In this document: positions 29,233-43,184 of the stretch, in pieces
How positions within the stretch are numbered: the first letter of the stretch is position 1
How the letters are laid out: every line of letters begins with the position of its first letter
DNA from: Ramlibacter henchirensis
GTDB taxonomy: Bacteria; Pseudomonadota; Gammaproteobacteria; Burkholderiales; Burkholderiaceae_C
Direction of reading: 5' to 3'
DNA: 64,000 nt
Assembly (NCBI RefSeq): GCF_004682015.1
Contig: NZ_SMLM01000004.1
Location: 186,001-250,000 of the forward strand
The notes under the pieces: model-generated
Databases searched by the model: none
The model's input: the letters and a program-made list of their open reading frames with translations, nothing else
What the model was told of the DNA's origin: nothing
Translations under genes and position numbers: made by a program

Positions 29233-29841
29233 ATGTCCCGGCCGACCCAAGCTCCTTCGAACCCGCCGTTCTCGATCTGTGTCTACTGCGGCTCGCGCAA
29301 CGGCGTGGCCGAGCCGTTCGTGCAAGCCGCGCGCGATGTCGGCCGCTGGATCGGTAGCCGCGGCGGCCAGCTGGTCTACGGCGGCGGCCACAACGGGCTG
29401 ATGGGCACCGTCGCCGACGCCACGCTTGAAGCGGGCGGCGCCGTCATCGGCGTGATCCCGCAGGCGCTGGTCGAGAAAGAATGGGCCAAGCGGGATTGCA
29501 CCGAGCTGCACGTCGTCGACAGCATGCACGACCGCAAGCGCATGATGGCCGAGCGGGCTGGCGCCTTCCTCGCGCTGGCCGGCGGCATCGGAACGTTCGA
29601 GGAGCTGTTCGAGGTCTGGACGTGGCGGCAGCTGGGCTACCACGACAAGCCGGTCGGCATCCTGGACACGGCCGGCTATTACGGACCGCTGCTGCAGTTC
29701 CTGCAGCAGAGCGTGCGCCAGGGCTTCATGAACGGCTGGCAGATGGACCTGGTGCAGGTAGGCACCGAGCCCGGGGCGCTGCTGCAATCGCTGGTGGACG
29801 GCTCGACCGCGCCTTCGGCGCAGGATCTGTCGCAGATCTGA
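29233..29841 (+). CDS. LOG-family cytokinin riboside monophosphate phosphoribohydrolase-like protein
   Basis: 202 residues from ATG 29233. The Rossmann-like LOG fold shows SICVYCGSRNG, VYGGGHNGLMG and the signature AGGIGTFEELFEVWTWRQLGYH. The family's PGGxGTxxE motif has Ala for Pro here; the catalytic Arg (RKRMMAE) and Glu are kept. LOG enzymes release free base from nucleotide 5'-monophosphates, in bacteria probably purine nucleotide turnover or cytokinin production. It ends 27 bases from the convergent glnB. Confidence 0.9.
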   Translation: MSRPTQAPSNPPFSICVYCGSRNGVAEPFVQAARDVGRWIGSRGGQLVYGGGHNGLMGTVADATLEAGGAVIGVIPQALVEKEWAKRDCTELHVVDSMHDRKRMMAERAGAFLALAGGIGTFEELFEVWTWRQLGYHDKPVGILDTAGYYGPLLQFLQQSVRQGFMNGWQMDLVQVGTEPGALLQSLVDGSTAPSAQDLSQI

Positions 29842-29868
29842 AGGCGGCGCGGGCTGCGTCGCGCCCGA

Positions 29869-31889
<2,021 letters not shown>

Positions 31890-31891
<2 letters not shown>

Positions 31892-33071
31892 GTCAGCAGT
31901 GCGAAAACAGCCGGACGATTATGTCATCCGCCTCTGCGGCGCTCCGGGTGAGCTGCCCGCGAAAGCGTGGAACGAATTGCTGGCTTCGCAGGACCTGCCC
32001 ACGCCCTTCCTGCGCCACGAGTACCTGTCCGCGTTGCACGAAAGCGGCAGCGCCACGGTCAAGAGCGGCTGGCAGCCCAGCTTCGCCACGCTGTGGCGCG
32101 GCGATGAGTTGCACGCGGCCTGCGCGCTCTACCTGAAAAGCCATTCCTACGGCGAGTACGTGTTCGACTGGGCGTGGGCGAACGCGTACGAGCAGCACGG
32201 CCTGTCGTACTACCCCAAGGGCCTTGTGGCCGTGCCGTTCACGCCCGTGCCGGGCTCGCGCCTGCTGGCGCGCGATGCGGCTTCGAGACGCGCACTCGTG
32301 GACATCCTGCTCGCGCTGTGCCGCCAGAACGAGCTCTCCTCACTGCACCTGCTGTTCCTGTCCGACGACGATGTCGCGGCTTGCGCGCACGCCGGGCTGA
32401 TGGCGCGCCACACGGTCCAGTTCCACTGGCTGGCGCAGGGCTGGGCCGGCTTCGACGACTTCCTCGCCAGCCTGGCGCAGGACAAGCGCAAGAAGATCCG
32501 GCAGGAGCGGCGCAAGGTGGCCGAGGCCGACGTGCGCTTTCGCGCGCTTCGCGGCAACGCGATCCGCGAAGCCGACTGGGATTTCTTCTACCGTTGCTAC
32601 GACCGCACCTACCGCGAGCACGGCAACCCGCCCTACCTGAAGAGGGACTTCTTCCGGCGAATGGCCCGCGACCTGCCGCAGCACTGGCTGCTGTTCGTCG
32701 CGCAGCGCGGCGGGCGCGACATCGCATCCAGCCTGATCGCGCTTTCAGACGACAGCGCCTCGCCCGCGGCGGCGTACGGGCGCTACTGGGGCGCGCTGGA
32801 GCGCGTGGACTGCCTGCACTTCGAGGCCTGCTACTACCAGCCGCTGCAGTGGTGCATCGAAAACGGCGTCGGTCGCTTCGAGGGCGGCGCGCAGGGCGAG
32901 CACAAGATGGCCCGCGCGCTCATGCCGGTGAAGACGCACAGCGCGCACTGGCTGGCGCATCCGTCCTTCGCCGAGGCGGTGGAGCGTTTCCTGGAACGCG
33001 AGGGCCAGGGCATCGAGCACTACCTCGAGCACCTGGAGGCGCGCTCGCCGTTCCGGCAGCCGGGCGGCTGA
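31890..33071 (+). CDS. DUF482 / FemAB-like GNAT acyltransferase
   Basis: 393 residues of the DUF482 'peptidogalycan biosynthesis' family (COG3146). Visible family features: PFLRHEYLSALHESGSA, SYGEYVFDWAWANAYEQHGLSYYPK, SLAQDKRKKIRQERR, FEGGAQGEHKMARALMPV and HWLAHPSF. It has two GNAT-like halves like FemAB transferases; the substrate is not established. The ATG shares two bases with the nadE ATG on the other strand; GTG 31899 is an alternative start. It ends 12 bases from the convergent ppa. Confidence 0.88.
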
Positions 33072-33083
33072 GCGCGCGCCGCG

Positions 33084-33620
33084 TCAGCGCTGGGCCTTGC
33101 GGTAGTTCTCCATGCCTTCGACGATTTCCTTGCGGGCCGCGTCCGGCCCTTCCCAGCCCAGCACCTTGACCCACTTGTTCGGCTCGAGGTCCTTGTAGTG
33201 CTCGAAGAAGTGCGCGATGGCCTTCAACCGCATCGGGTTGAGGTCTTCCGGCTTCTGCCAGTGCGTGTAGATCGGAAGCACCTTGTCGACCGGCACGGCC
33301 AGCACCTTGGCGTCGTCGCCGGCTTCGTCTTCCATCTTCAGGATGCCCAGTGGGCGGCAGCTGACCACCACGCCCGGGATCAGCGGCACCGGCGTGATCA
33401 CCAGCACGTCGACCGGGTCGCCGTCGCCGCTGATGGTCCTGGGCACGTAGCCGTAGTTGGTCGGGTAGTGCATGGACGTGCTCATGAAGCGGTCCACGAA
33501 GATGGCGCCGGTCTCCTTGTCCACCTCGTACTTCACGGGGTCGGCGTTCATCGGGATTTCGATGATCACGTTGAACGCATCGGGGGCCTGGCGGCCGGGC
33601 GTGACGTTGTCGAGGGACAT
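33084..33620 (-). CDS. ppa: Soluble inorganic pyrophosphatase, family I
   Basis: 178 residues from ATG 33620. It hydrolyses PPi in the cytoplasm. Conserved residues: [29 protein letters not shown], the metal-binding [11 protein letters not shown] signature, [12 protein letters not shown] and [17 protein letters not shown] longer in-frame extension upstream is untypical for the family and is rejected. It is divergent from the membrane pyrophosphatase gene hppA across 221 bases. Confidence 0.96.
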   Translation of the reverse strand: MSLDNVTPGRQAPDAFNVIIEIPMNADPVKYEVDKETGAIFVDRFMSTSMHYPTNYGYVPRTISGDGDPVDVLVITPVPLIPGVVVSCRPLGILKMEDEAGDDAKVLAVPVDKVLPIYTHWQKPEDLNPMRLKAIAHFFEHYKDLEPNKWVKVLGWEGPDAARKEIVEGMENYRKAQR

Positions 33621-33841
33621 GGATCGGGTCCGGTAAGAAAAAGGAAGCTCGGGATTAACCCTGATTCTACTTTCGCGACCCTTGCATCTCAGCAACAGCG
33701 CCACGGGGGCGTCATCGTTTGCCGATATATTCCGCGGGTTGGCCAATCGTCTCCCGGTCGTTGGGAGCCACGAGGAAGCAACGCAGCGGGGGCACCGCAG
33801 CGTCGCCTCCTCCAAGCAAACAACGGATCGGAGATGAAGAA

Positions 33842-35995
<2,154 letters not shown>

Positions 35996-36014
35996 GCCCC
36001 CGCAAGCCGCAAGG

Positions 36015-36039
36015 AAGGCCCGCTCCGGCGGGCCTTTTT
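36015..36039 (+). terminator. Intrinsic terminator after hppA
   Basis: AAGGCCCGC, loop TCCG, GCGGGCCTT, then TTT. It begins 20 bases after the hppA stop and abuts the stop codon of the convergent TetR gene. Confidence 0.88.
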
Positions 36040-36617
36040 CATTTGCCTGTCACGGCGTGCACCAGTTGCGCCGCCGGTGCGACCAGTTCGGCCAGTCGCT
36101 CCTCGTCATCCCGCTCGATGTATTCGAGCACCAGCTCGTTGATGCCGCCCACCACGGCCATCGCCATCTGAGGCGAGAGCGGCTTCTCGGGCGAGGCGCC
36201 GTTCACCACGTCGAGCATGAACGAGGCGATCTCCCGATTGACCCGGCGGCGCGCCGCGAGGCCTTCGGGCCCGAGTCCGAGGATCTCGATGTAGAGCGTG
36301 CGCATCAGCAGCGGGTTGGACGCCAATCCCGCGAAGTACGCGGCGAGCGCCTGCTCCACCTGCGTCTGCCACGGGTGGGCGGGATCGATCGCGGCACGCA
36401 GCACCTTGAGCGCGTTGTGGCTCGCGGCTTCGTACAGCGCGACGAGGCACTCGGACTTGGACTGGAAGTGCTCGTAGAAGGTGCGCCGCGAGACGCTGGC
36501 CTCGCGCACGATGTCGGCGATCGTCGTGGCGGCATAGCCCTTGGCCGCGACCGCACGCGCCATGCCTTCCAGGAGGCGGCTGCGGTGCTCGGGGATCAGG
36601 AAGTCGGGCTCGGCCAT
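36039..36617 (-). CDS. TetR-family transcriptional repressor
   Basis: 192 residues. An N-terminal helix-turn-helix (~12-58) reads RLLEGMARAVAAKGYAATTI, ADIVREASVSRRTFYEHFQS; the C-terminal ligand domain is typical of TetR with QTQVEQALAAYFAGLASNP. It is divergent from a ferritin-like hydrolase, aldehyde dehydrogenase and SDR cluster, with a 22-bp dyad between, so it probably represses that cluster and itself. The inducer is unknown. Confidence 0.9.
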   Translation of the reverse strand: MAEPDFLIPEHRSRLLEGMARAVAAKGYAATTIADIVREASVSRRTFYEHFQSKSECLVALYEAASHNALKVLRAAIDPAHPWQTQVEQALAAYFAGLASNPLLMRTLYIEILGLGPEGLAARRRVNREIASFMLDVVNGASPEKPLSPQMAMAVVGGINELVLEYIERDDEERLAELVAPAAQLVHAVTGK

Positions 36618-36656
36618 CAGGGCATTGTGTCCAGCGAATGGGGGCGCTCACAGGTC

Positions 36657-36678
36657 TTTGGTACTTGACAGTACCAAA
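36657..36678. promoter_or_regulatory. TetR operator: perfect 9-bp dyad enclosing a -35 hexamer
   Basis: TTTGGTACT, centre TGAC, AGTACCAAA: a 22-bp site lying 39 bases upstream of the TetR start and 68 bases upstream of the hydrolase start. The hexamer TTGACA (36665-36670) sits across its centre in the plus direction, so binding would block RNA polymerase. The matching -10 is weak (CATCAT/ATCATT near 36688). Confidence 0.7.
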
Positions 36679-36746
36679 CCTCGCAACCATCATTCCGCGC
36701 TCGGTGCCGCCGGCGCCACAGCTTTGCCATCCTCGAAAACAGCGCC

Positions 36747-37565
36747 ATGACCGACCTTGTCGTCCGCCGCCTCCTCGTCGACATGGAGGCGCCCATCGAG
36801 CGCCACTGGTGCGCAGGCGACGCCTTCCGCAGCGCGCTGTTCAACGCGCTCTCGATGAGCTTCCCCGTCGGGGAGCAGTTCTTCATCGACTCGGTGCGCA
36901 ACGGCTTCAAGGCGCTGCCGGCAGAAAAGCAGGAGCGCTTTCGCGCCGAGGTGCAGGGCTTCATCGGCCAGGAGGCCACGCACCGGCGCCTGCACAGTCT
37001 CTATAACGCCCATCTGGAAAAGCTCGGGCTGGTGAACCACTGGGAGCCTCGCGCGCGCGAGCGGCTCCAGCTGATGGAAGGCGCCGACGTGCGCCACTGG
37101 CTGGGGATCACCGCCGCCAACGAGCACTTCACCGCCATCCTGGCCGACTGGATGCTGCACAACGCCGACCTGCTGGGCGACCGCGACCCGCGCCTGGCGA
37201 CCCTCTGGCTCTGGCACAGCTCGGAGGAATCCGAGCACAAGAGCACGGCGTTCGACCTGTACCAGGCCCTCGGCGGCGACCACGAATGGCGGATGCGCTG
37301 GTTCCGCCGCGTGACCATCTTCTTCCTGGGGGACACGCTGCGGCAGACGATCAGCAACCTGCGGCAGGACGGCACGCTGTGGAAGTGGAGCACCTGGAAG
37401 AGCGCGGCGTCTTACCTGTTCGGCCGCCGCGGCCTCGTGCGCCAGACCTTCCGTCCCTGGAAGGACTACCTGCGGCGCGACTTCCACCCGAGCCAGCACG
37501 ACAGCTCGGCATCGCAGCGCTGGCTGGCCGCCAACCGCGAGCGCTTCGCCCTCGTCGGCCAGTGA
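36747..37565 (+). CDS. Ferritin-like metal-dependent hydrolase (COG3687 type)
   Basis: 272 residues. Family features: FPVGEQFFIDSVR (metal-ligand Glu), FIGQEATHRRLHSLYN, ITAANEHFTAILADWML and LWHSSEESEHKSTAFDLY, giving the Glu-x2-His pairs of a di-metal four-helix bundle; the C-terminus carries a basic RRDFHPSQHD. Annotated widely as 'metal-dependent hydrolase'; the substrate is unknown. First gene of a TetR-controlled cluster with aldehyde dehydrogenase and SDR genes, suggesting oxidation of an alcohol/aldehyde or fatty compound. Confidence 0.85.
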   Translation: MTDLVVRRLLVDMEAPIERHWCAGDAFRSALFNALSMSFPVGEQFFIDSVRNGFKALPAEKQERFRAEVQGFIGQEATHRRLHSLYNAHLEKLGLVNHWEPRARERLQLMEGADVRHWLGITAANEHFTAILADWMLHNADLLGDRDPRLATLWLWHSSEESEHKSTAFDLYQALGGDHEWRMRWFRRVTIFFLGDTLRQTISNLRQDGTLWKWSTWKSAASYLFGRRGLVRQTFRPWKDYLRRDFHPSQHDSSASQRWLAANRERFALVGQ

Positions 37566-37569
37566 GCGC

Positions 37570-37593
37570 GCATGCCGCAAAATCGCGGCATGC
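37570..37593. repeat. Hairpin covering the start of the aldehyde dehydrogenase gene
   Basis: GCATGCCGC, loop AAAATC, GCGGCATGC: a perfect 9-bp stem. Both candidate start codons (37572 and 37590) lie within its two arms, so it could limit translation initiation, or act as a coupling device after the hydrolase stop. Confidence 0.5.
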
Positions 37594-39023
37594 AGCTCCA
37601 CCACATCGGCAATGAAGGCGTGCGGTCCTCCTCCGGCCGCACCATCCCCGTGATCGACCCTTCGGACGGACAGCCGTTCGATGAACTGCAGCGCGGCTCG
37701 CCCGAGGACATCGACCGGGCGGTGCAGGCCGCGCGCAAGTGCTACGACAGCGTCTGGAGCCGCCTGAGCGGCGCCGAGCGCGGCCGCCTGCTGATGCGGC
37801 TGTCGTTCAAGGTCGCGGAACATGCCGACGAACTGGCCGCCATCGAGCAGCGCGACTGCGGCAAGCCGACCAAGCAGGCCCGCGCCGATGCGCTGGCGCT
37901 GGTGCGCTACTTCGAGTTCTACGCCGGCGCCTGCGACAAGCTGCACGGCGACACCATCCCCTACCAGGACGGCTACAGCGTGCTCACCTGGCGCGAGCCG
38001 CACGGCGTCACCGGCCACATCATCCCGTGGAACTACCCGATGCAGATCTTCGGCCGCAGCGTCGGCGGCGCGCTGGCCGCCGGGAACGTCTGCGTCGTCA
38101 AGCCGTCGGAGGACGCGTGCCTGTCGCTCATTCGCGTGGCGCAACTCGCGGCCGAATGCGGCTTCCCGGCCGGCGCGATCAACATCGTCACGGGGTTCGG
38201 CCATGAGGTCGGCGAGGCGCTCGCGCGTCACCAAGGCATCGACCACATCAGCTTCACCGGCAGCCCGCGCGTGGGCACGCTGATCCAGCAGGCCGCGGCC
38301 GAGCGCCACTGCCCCGTGACGCTGGAGCTGGGCGGCAAGAGCCCGCAGATCATCTTCGACGATGCCGACCTCGATGCCGCCCTCCCCACGGTGATCAACG
38401 CCATCGTGCAGAACGCCGGCCAGACCTGCTCGGCCGGCTCGCGCCTGCTGGTGCAGCAGTCGATCTATGAACCGCTGCTCGATCGCCTCGGAGGCGCTTT
38501 CGCCAACCTGCGCGTCGGCCCCGCCAGGATGGACCTGGACGTCGGCCCGCTGATCCGCGCCACCCAGCAGCAGCGCGTCTGGGATTTCCTCTCGGATGCG
38601 CAGCACGCCAGCATCCCGATGGTGGCGCAGGGGCAGATCGTCGACGAGGCGCCGGACACCGGCTACTACCAGGCGCCCACGCTGCTGCGTGACGTGCCGA
38701 TCACGCACCGCCTCGCACAGGAGGAAGTGTTCGGCCCCGTGCTGGCGGCGATGGCGTTCAAGGACGAGGACCACGCCGTGCAGCTGGCCAATTCCACCCA
38801 CTTCGGCCTGGTGGCCGGCATCTGGACGCGCGACGGCGGCCGGCAGCTGCGCATGGCCAAGCGCGTCAAGAGCGGCCAGGTGTTCATCAACAACTACGGC
38901 GCGGGCGGCGGCGTCGAACTGCCTTTCGGCGGCGTGAAGTCCTCGGGCTACGGCCGCGAGAAAGGCTTCGAGGCGCTGTACGGCTTCACCACCCTCAAGA
39001 CGGTCGCCATCCGCCACGGCTGA
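37572..39023 (+). CDS. NAD(P)-dependent aldehyde dehydrogenase
   Basis: 483 residues from ATG 37572; ATG 37590 (MQLHHIGNEG) is about as likely. The class-I-like ALDH fold shows TGHIIPWNYPMQIFGRSVGG, NIVTGFGHEVGEALA, FTGSPRVGTLIQ, catalytic Glu in TLELGGKSPQIIFDDADL and catalytic Cys286 in NAGQTCSAGSRLL, then EEVFGPVLAAMAF and KSSGYGREKGFEALYGFT. Closest by eye to betaine/gamma-aminobutyraldehyde-type dehydrogenases, but substrate is not assignable. Second gene of the TetR-linked cluster, 6 bases after the hydrolase. Confidence 0.92.
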   Translation: MPQNRGMQLHHIGNEGVRSSSGRTIPVIDPSDGQPFDELQRGSPEDIDRAVQAARKCYDSVWSRLSGAERGRLLMRLSFKVAEHADELAAIEQRDCGKPTKQARADALALVRYFEFYAGACDKLHGDTIPYQDGYSVLTWREPHGVTGHIIPWNYPMQIFGRSVGGALAAGNVCVVKPSEDACLSLIRVAQLAAECGFPAGAINIVTGFGHEVGEALARHQGIDHISFTGSPRVGTLIQQAAAERHCPVTLELGGKSPQIIFDDADLDAALPTVINAIVQNAGQTCSAGSRLLVQQSIYEPLLDRLGGAFANLRVGPARMDLDVGPLIRATQQQRVWDFLSDAQHASIPMVAQGQIVDEAPDTGYYQAPTLLRDVPITHRLAQEEVFGPVLAAMAFKDEDHAVQLANSTHFGLVAGIWTRDGGRQLRMAKRVKSGQVFINNYGAGGGVELPFGGVKSSGYGREKGFEALYGFTTLKTVAIRHG

Positions 39024-39055
39024 ACGCAAGAACGAAGAACCCAGGAGAGACGAAC

Positions 39056-39817
39056 ATGCGAGTCAAGGACAAGTCCATCATCGTGACGGGCGCCGGCCAG
39101 GGCATCGGCGAGGGCATCGCCAGGCGGCTGGCGCAGGAAGGCGCGCAGGTGCTGGTCAACGACATCAATGCCGCGCTCGGCGAGAAGGTGGTGGCGGCGA
39201 TCAAGGGCCAGGGCGGGCGGGCGTCCTTCTTTGCCGCCGACGTGACGAAGTCGGCCGAGATGAAGGCGCTGGTGCAGGCCGCCGTCGAGCGGCACGGCAA
39301 GCTCGACGTCATGGTCAACAACGCCGGCTGGACGCACCGCAACCGCCCCGCGCTGGAAGTGAGCGAGGAGGAGTTCGACCGCGTCTACGCGATCAACGTG
39401 AAGAGCATCTACCTCTCCACGATCCATGCGGTGCCGGTGTTCCGCGCCAACAAGGGCGGCGTCTTCATCAACATCGCCTCCACCGCCGGCATCCGGCCGC
39501 GCCCGGGGCTCACCTGGTACAACGGCTCGAAGGGCGCGGTCATCACGACCAGCAAGTCCCTGGCCGCCGAGTTCGGCCCGGACAACATCCGCGTGAACTG
39601 CATCAACCCGGTGTTCAACCCCGACACCGGCCTCTCGGCCGAGTTCGCCGGCGGCCCCGTGGACGAGGCGCGCAAGGCCAGGTTCCTGGCGACCATCCCG
39701 CTCGGCCGCTTCTCGACGGCGCTCGACGTGGCCAATGCCGCGCTCTATCTCGCCAGCGATGAGGCCGCGTTCATCTCCGGCGTCTGCATCGAGGTGGACG
39801 GCGCCCGCTGCGTCTAA
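39056..39817 (+). CDS. SDR-family oxidoreductase
   Basis: 253 residues; ATG with AGGAGA upstream. Classical short-chain dehydrogenase: cofactor motif TGAGQGIGEGIA (~12-23), NNAGWTH, active-site Ser in NIASTAGIRPRP and YNGSKGA (Tyr-x3-Lys), then RVNCINPVFNPDTG and SGVCIEVDGARCV. It probably interconverts a hydroxyl and a keto group with NAD(P). Third gene of the TetR-linked cluster, 32 bases after the ALDH; moaA begins 43 bases later. Confidence 0.92.
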   Translation: MRVKDKSIIVTGAGQGIGEGIARRLAQEGAQVLVNDINAALGEKVVAAIKGQGGRASFFAADVTKSAEMKALVQAAVERHGKLDVMVNNAGWTHRNRPALEVSEEEFDRVYAINVKSIYLSTIHAVPVFRANKGGVFINIASTAGIRPRPGLTWYNGSKGAVITTSKSLAAEFGPDNIRVNCINPVFNPDTGLSAEFAGGPVDEARKARFLATIPLGRFSTALDVANAALYLASDEAAFISGVCIEVDGARCV

Positions 39818-39860
39818 CCCCCGCTGCCGGGATGGATGAGCGCTGCGGCACAATTGCGTC

Positions 39861-40976
39861 GTGGCAGAACGCGTCATTCCCCTCGTCGACCAGCGCACCG
39901 CGGCGCTGACGGCGCGCATCCCGGCCGAGCCCGTCCCGGCGACCGGCCAGCTGCGCGACTCGCTGGCGCGCCCGCTGCGCGACCTGCGCATCAGCGTCAC
40001 CGACCGCTGCAACTTCCGCTGCAGCTACTGCATGCCCAAGGAGGTGTTCGGCAAGGACTACCCGTACCTGCCGCACGCCGAACTGCTGACCTTCGAGGAG
40101 ATCACCCGCCTCGCCCGGCAGTTCGTCGCCCACGGCGTGCACAAGATCCGCCTCACCGGCGGCGAGCCGCTGCTGCGCAAGAACATCGAAATCCTCATCG
40201 AGCAGCTCTCGCAGCTGCGCACCGTGGAAGGCGAGCCGGTGGAACTGGCCCTGACCACCAACGGTTCGCTGCTGGCCCGCAAGGCCGCGGCACTCAAGCA
40301 GGCGGGCCTGCGCCGCGTGACGGTGAGTCTGGACGGCCTGGACGACGCGGTGTTCCGCCGCATGAACGACGTCGATTTCCCGGTGGCCGAGGTGCTGCGC
40401 GGCCTCGAAGCGGCCGCGGCCGCGGGCCTCGGTCCGCTCAAGGTGAACATGGTGGTCAAGCGCGGCACCAACGAGCACGAGATCGTGCCGATGGCGCGCC
40501 ACTTCCGCGGCACCGGCATCGTGCTTCGCTTCATCGAGTACATGGACGTGGGCGCCACCAACGGCTGGCGGATGGACGAAGTCCTGCCCTCGGCCGATGT
40601 CGTGCAGCGTCTTCAGGAGGTCTTTCCGCTGCGCGCCCTGGAGCCCACGGCGCCCGGGGAGACCGCCGAGCGCTGGGCGTACGAGGACGGCGCCGGCGAG
40701 ATCGGCGTGATCAGCAGCGTGACGCAGGCGTTCTGCGGCACCTGCAACCGCGCGCGGCTGTCCACCGAGGGCCGCCTGTACCTGTGCCTGTTCGCCGACC
40801 AGGGCCACGACCTGCGCGCGCTGGTGCGCGGCGGCGCCAGCGACGAACAGCTCGCCTCGGCCATCGCCCACATCTGGCACGGCCGGGCGGACCGTTATTC
40901 GCAGCTGCGCAGCCAGCTGCCCCCCGACGCCGGCAAGGGCCGCAAGCGCGTCGAAATGAGCTACATCGGCGGTTGA
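39861..40976 (+). CDS. moaA: GTP 3',8-cyclase (molybdenum cofactor step 1)
   Basis: 371 residues from GTG 39861 (residues 2-9 AERVIPLV). Radical SAM enzyme that starts molybdopterin synthesis with MoaC. The N-terminal cluster is [10 protein letters not shown] (Cys-x3-Cys-x2-Cys), then [10 protein letters not shown]. The second cluster is [20 protein letters not shown] (Cys-x2-Cys-x13-Cys). The C-terminus SYIGG keeps the Gly-Gly needed for catalysis. It has a ~40-residue N-terminal extension before [13 protein letters not shown]. mobA and moeA follow in an operon. Confidence 0.96.
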   Translation: MAERVIPLVDQRTAALTARIPAEPVPATGQLRDSLARPLRDLRISVTDRCNFRCSYCMPKEVFGKDYPYLPHAELLTFEEITRLARQFVAHGVHKIRLTGGEPLLRKNIEILIEQLSQLRTVEGEPVELALTTNGSLLARKAAALKQAGLRRVTVSLDGLDDAVFRRMNDVDFPVAEVLRGLEAAAAAGLGPLKVNMVVKRGTNEHEIVPMARHFRGTGIVLRFIEYMDVGATNGWRMDEVLPSADVVQRLQEVFPLRALEPTAPGETAERWAYEDGAGEIGVISSVTQAFCGTCNRARLSTEGRLYLCLFADQGHDLRALVRGGASDEQLASAIAHIWHGRADRYSQLRSQLPPDAGKGRKRVEMSYIGG

Positions 40977-40978
40977 GG

Positions 40979-41583
40979 ATGCATCGGGAAGAAGTCACCG
41001 GAGTCGTGCTCGCGGGCGGCCGCGGCTCGCGCATGGGCGGGGTCGACAAGGGCCTGCAGAACTTCAACGGCGTGCCGCTCGCGCTGCACACATTGCTGCG
41101 GCTGCAGGTTCAGGTGGGCGAGGCGATGGTCAATGCCAACCGCAACCTGGCCGCGTACGAATCGTTCGGCGTGCCGGTCTGGCCGGACGCCCTGCCCGAC
41201 TTCGCCGGACCGCTGGCGGGCTTCCTCGCCGGCCTCGAGCAGTCGCAGACGGAGTGGGTGGTGACGGTGCCCTGCGACACGCCGATGTTCCCCGCCGACC
41301 TGGTCGAGCGCCTGGGCGAAGCCGCGGAGCGCGAGGACGCCGAGATCGCGATGGCCAGCGCCAAGGAAGCGGACGGCCAGCTGCGCACGCAGCCGGTGTT
41401 CTGCCTCCTGCGCCGCGACCTGCTCGAAAGCCTCGTGCAGTTCACCCATGGCGGCGGCCGCAAGATCGACGCCTGGACTGCGCAGCACCGCACCGTCGTC
41501 GTGCCGTTCGACCGGCCGGGCGATGATCCCCAAGCCTTCTTCAACGCCAACACACTGGCCGAGCTGCGACAGCTGGAGCGGCG

Positions 41584-41587
<4 letters not shown>
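40979..41587 (+). CDS. mobA: Molybdenum cofactor guanylyltransferase
   Basis: 202 residues from ATG 40979, two bases after the moaA stop. It attaches GMP to molybdopterin to form MGD. Nucleotide-binding motif [20 protein letters not shown], then [15 protein letters not shown] and [17 protein letters not shown] with the Mg-binding Asp, and [10 protein letters not shown] at the C-terminus. Its stop overlaps the moeA GTG. Presence implies DMSO-reductase-family molybdoenzymes elsewhere in the genome. Confidence 0.95.
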
Positions 41588-42855
<1,268 letters not shown>

Positions 42856-42891
42856 CGTTCGCCGCCGGGCGGCGTCCCGCTGCCGAAGACC

Positions 42892-43041
42892 TCAGGCGAA
42901 CATCCGCCGCGCCTGGTCCGCCAGCTCCTGCCGCCGCATCACCAGCTTGGGCAGGTCGGGGTGCATGGGATCGATCTCGCGTAACGCCCAACCATAGAAC
43001 GCTTGAGCGAACGACAGGTGGATAAAGCGAATGATCTTCAT
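42892..43041 (-). CDS. Small conserved-looking protein, 49 residues
   Basis: Starts at ATG 43041 (MKIIRFIHLSFAQAFYGWAL) with GGAG close upstream; a longer in-frame start 17 codons earlier is weaker. The sequence is amphipathic with an aromatic N-terminal half and ends LVMRRQELADQARRMFA. There is no signal peptide or recognised domain. It sits between moeA (convergent) and the RND permease gene (same strand, 144 bases upstream). I do not recognise its function. Confidence 0.55.
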   Translation of the reverse strand: MKIIRFIHLSFAQAFYGWALREIDPMHPDLPKLVMRRQELADQARRMFA

Positions 43042-43184
43042 GGGCTCCATGGTGCCGGGGTACGGCAGAGCCATCCCGTCAGCATCGCCCACAAGGCCGA
43101 GTCAGCGCCTCACTGCACAGCTTGTCGGACGGCGGCGACACCACCGTGCCGCTGAGCCACCAACGCGGCGGCTGCAAGGATCGG

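Noticed and set aside
29842..29868. Hairpin between the LOG and glnB genes as a terminator
   Set aside because: GGCGCG/CGCGCC can pair, but no T-run follows on either strand.
33621..33841. Promoters between ppa and hppA
   Set aside because: TATATT near 33724 and TAGAAT on the other strand are -10-like, but neither has a -35 at acceptable spacing.
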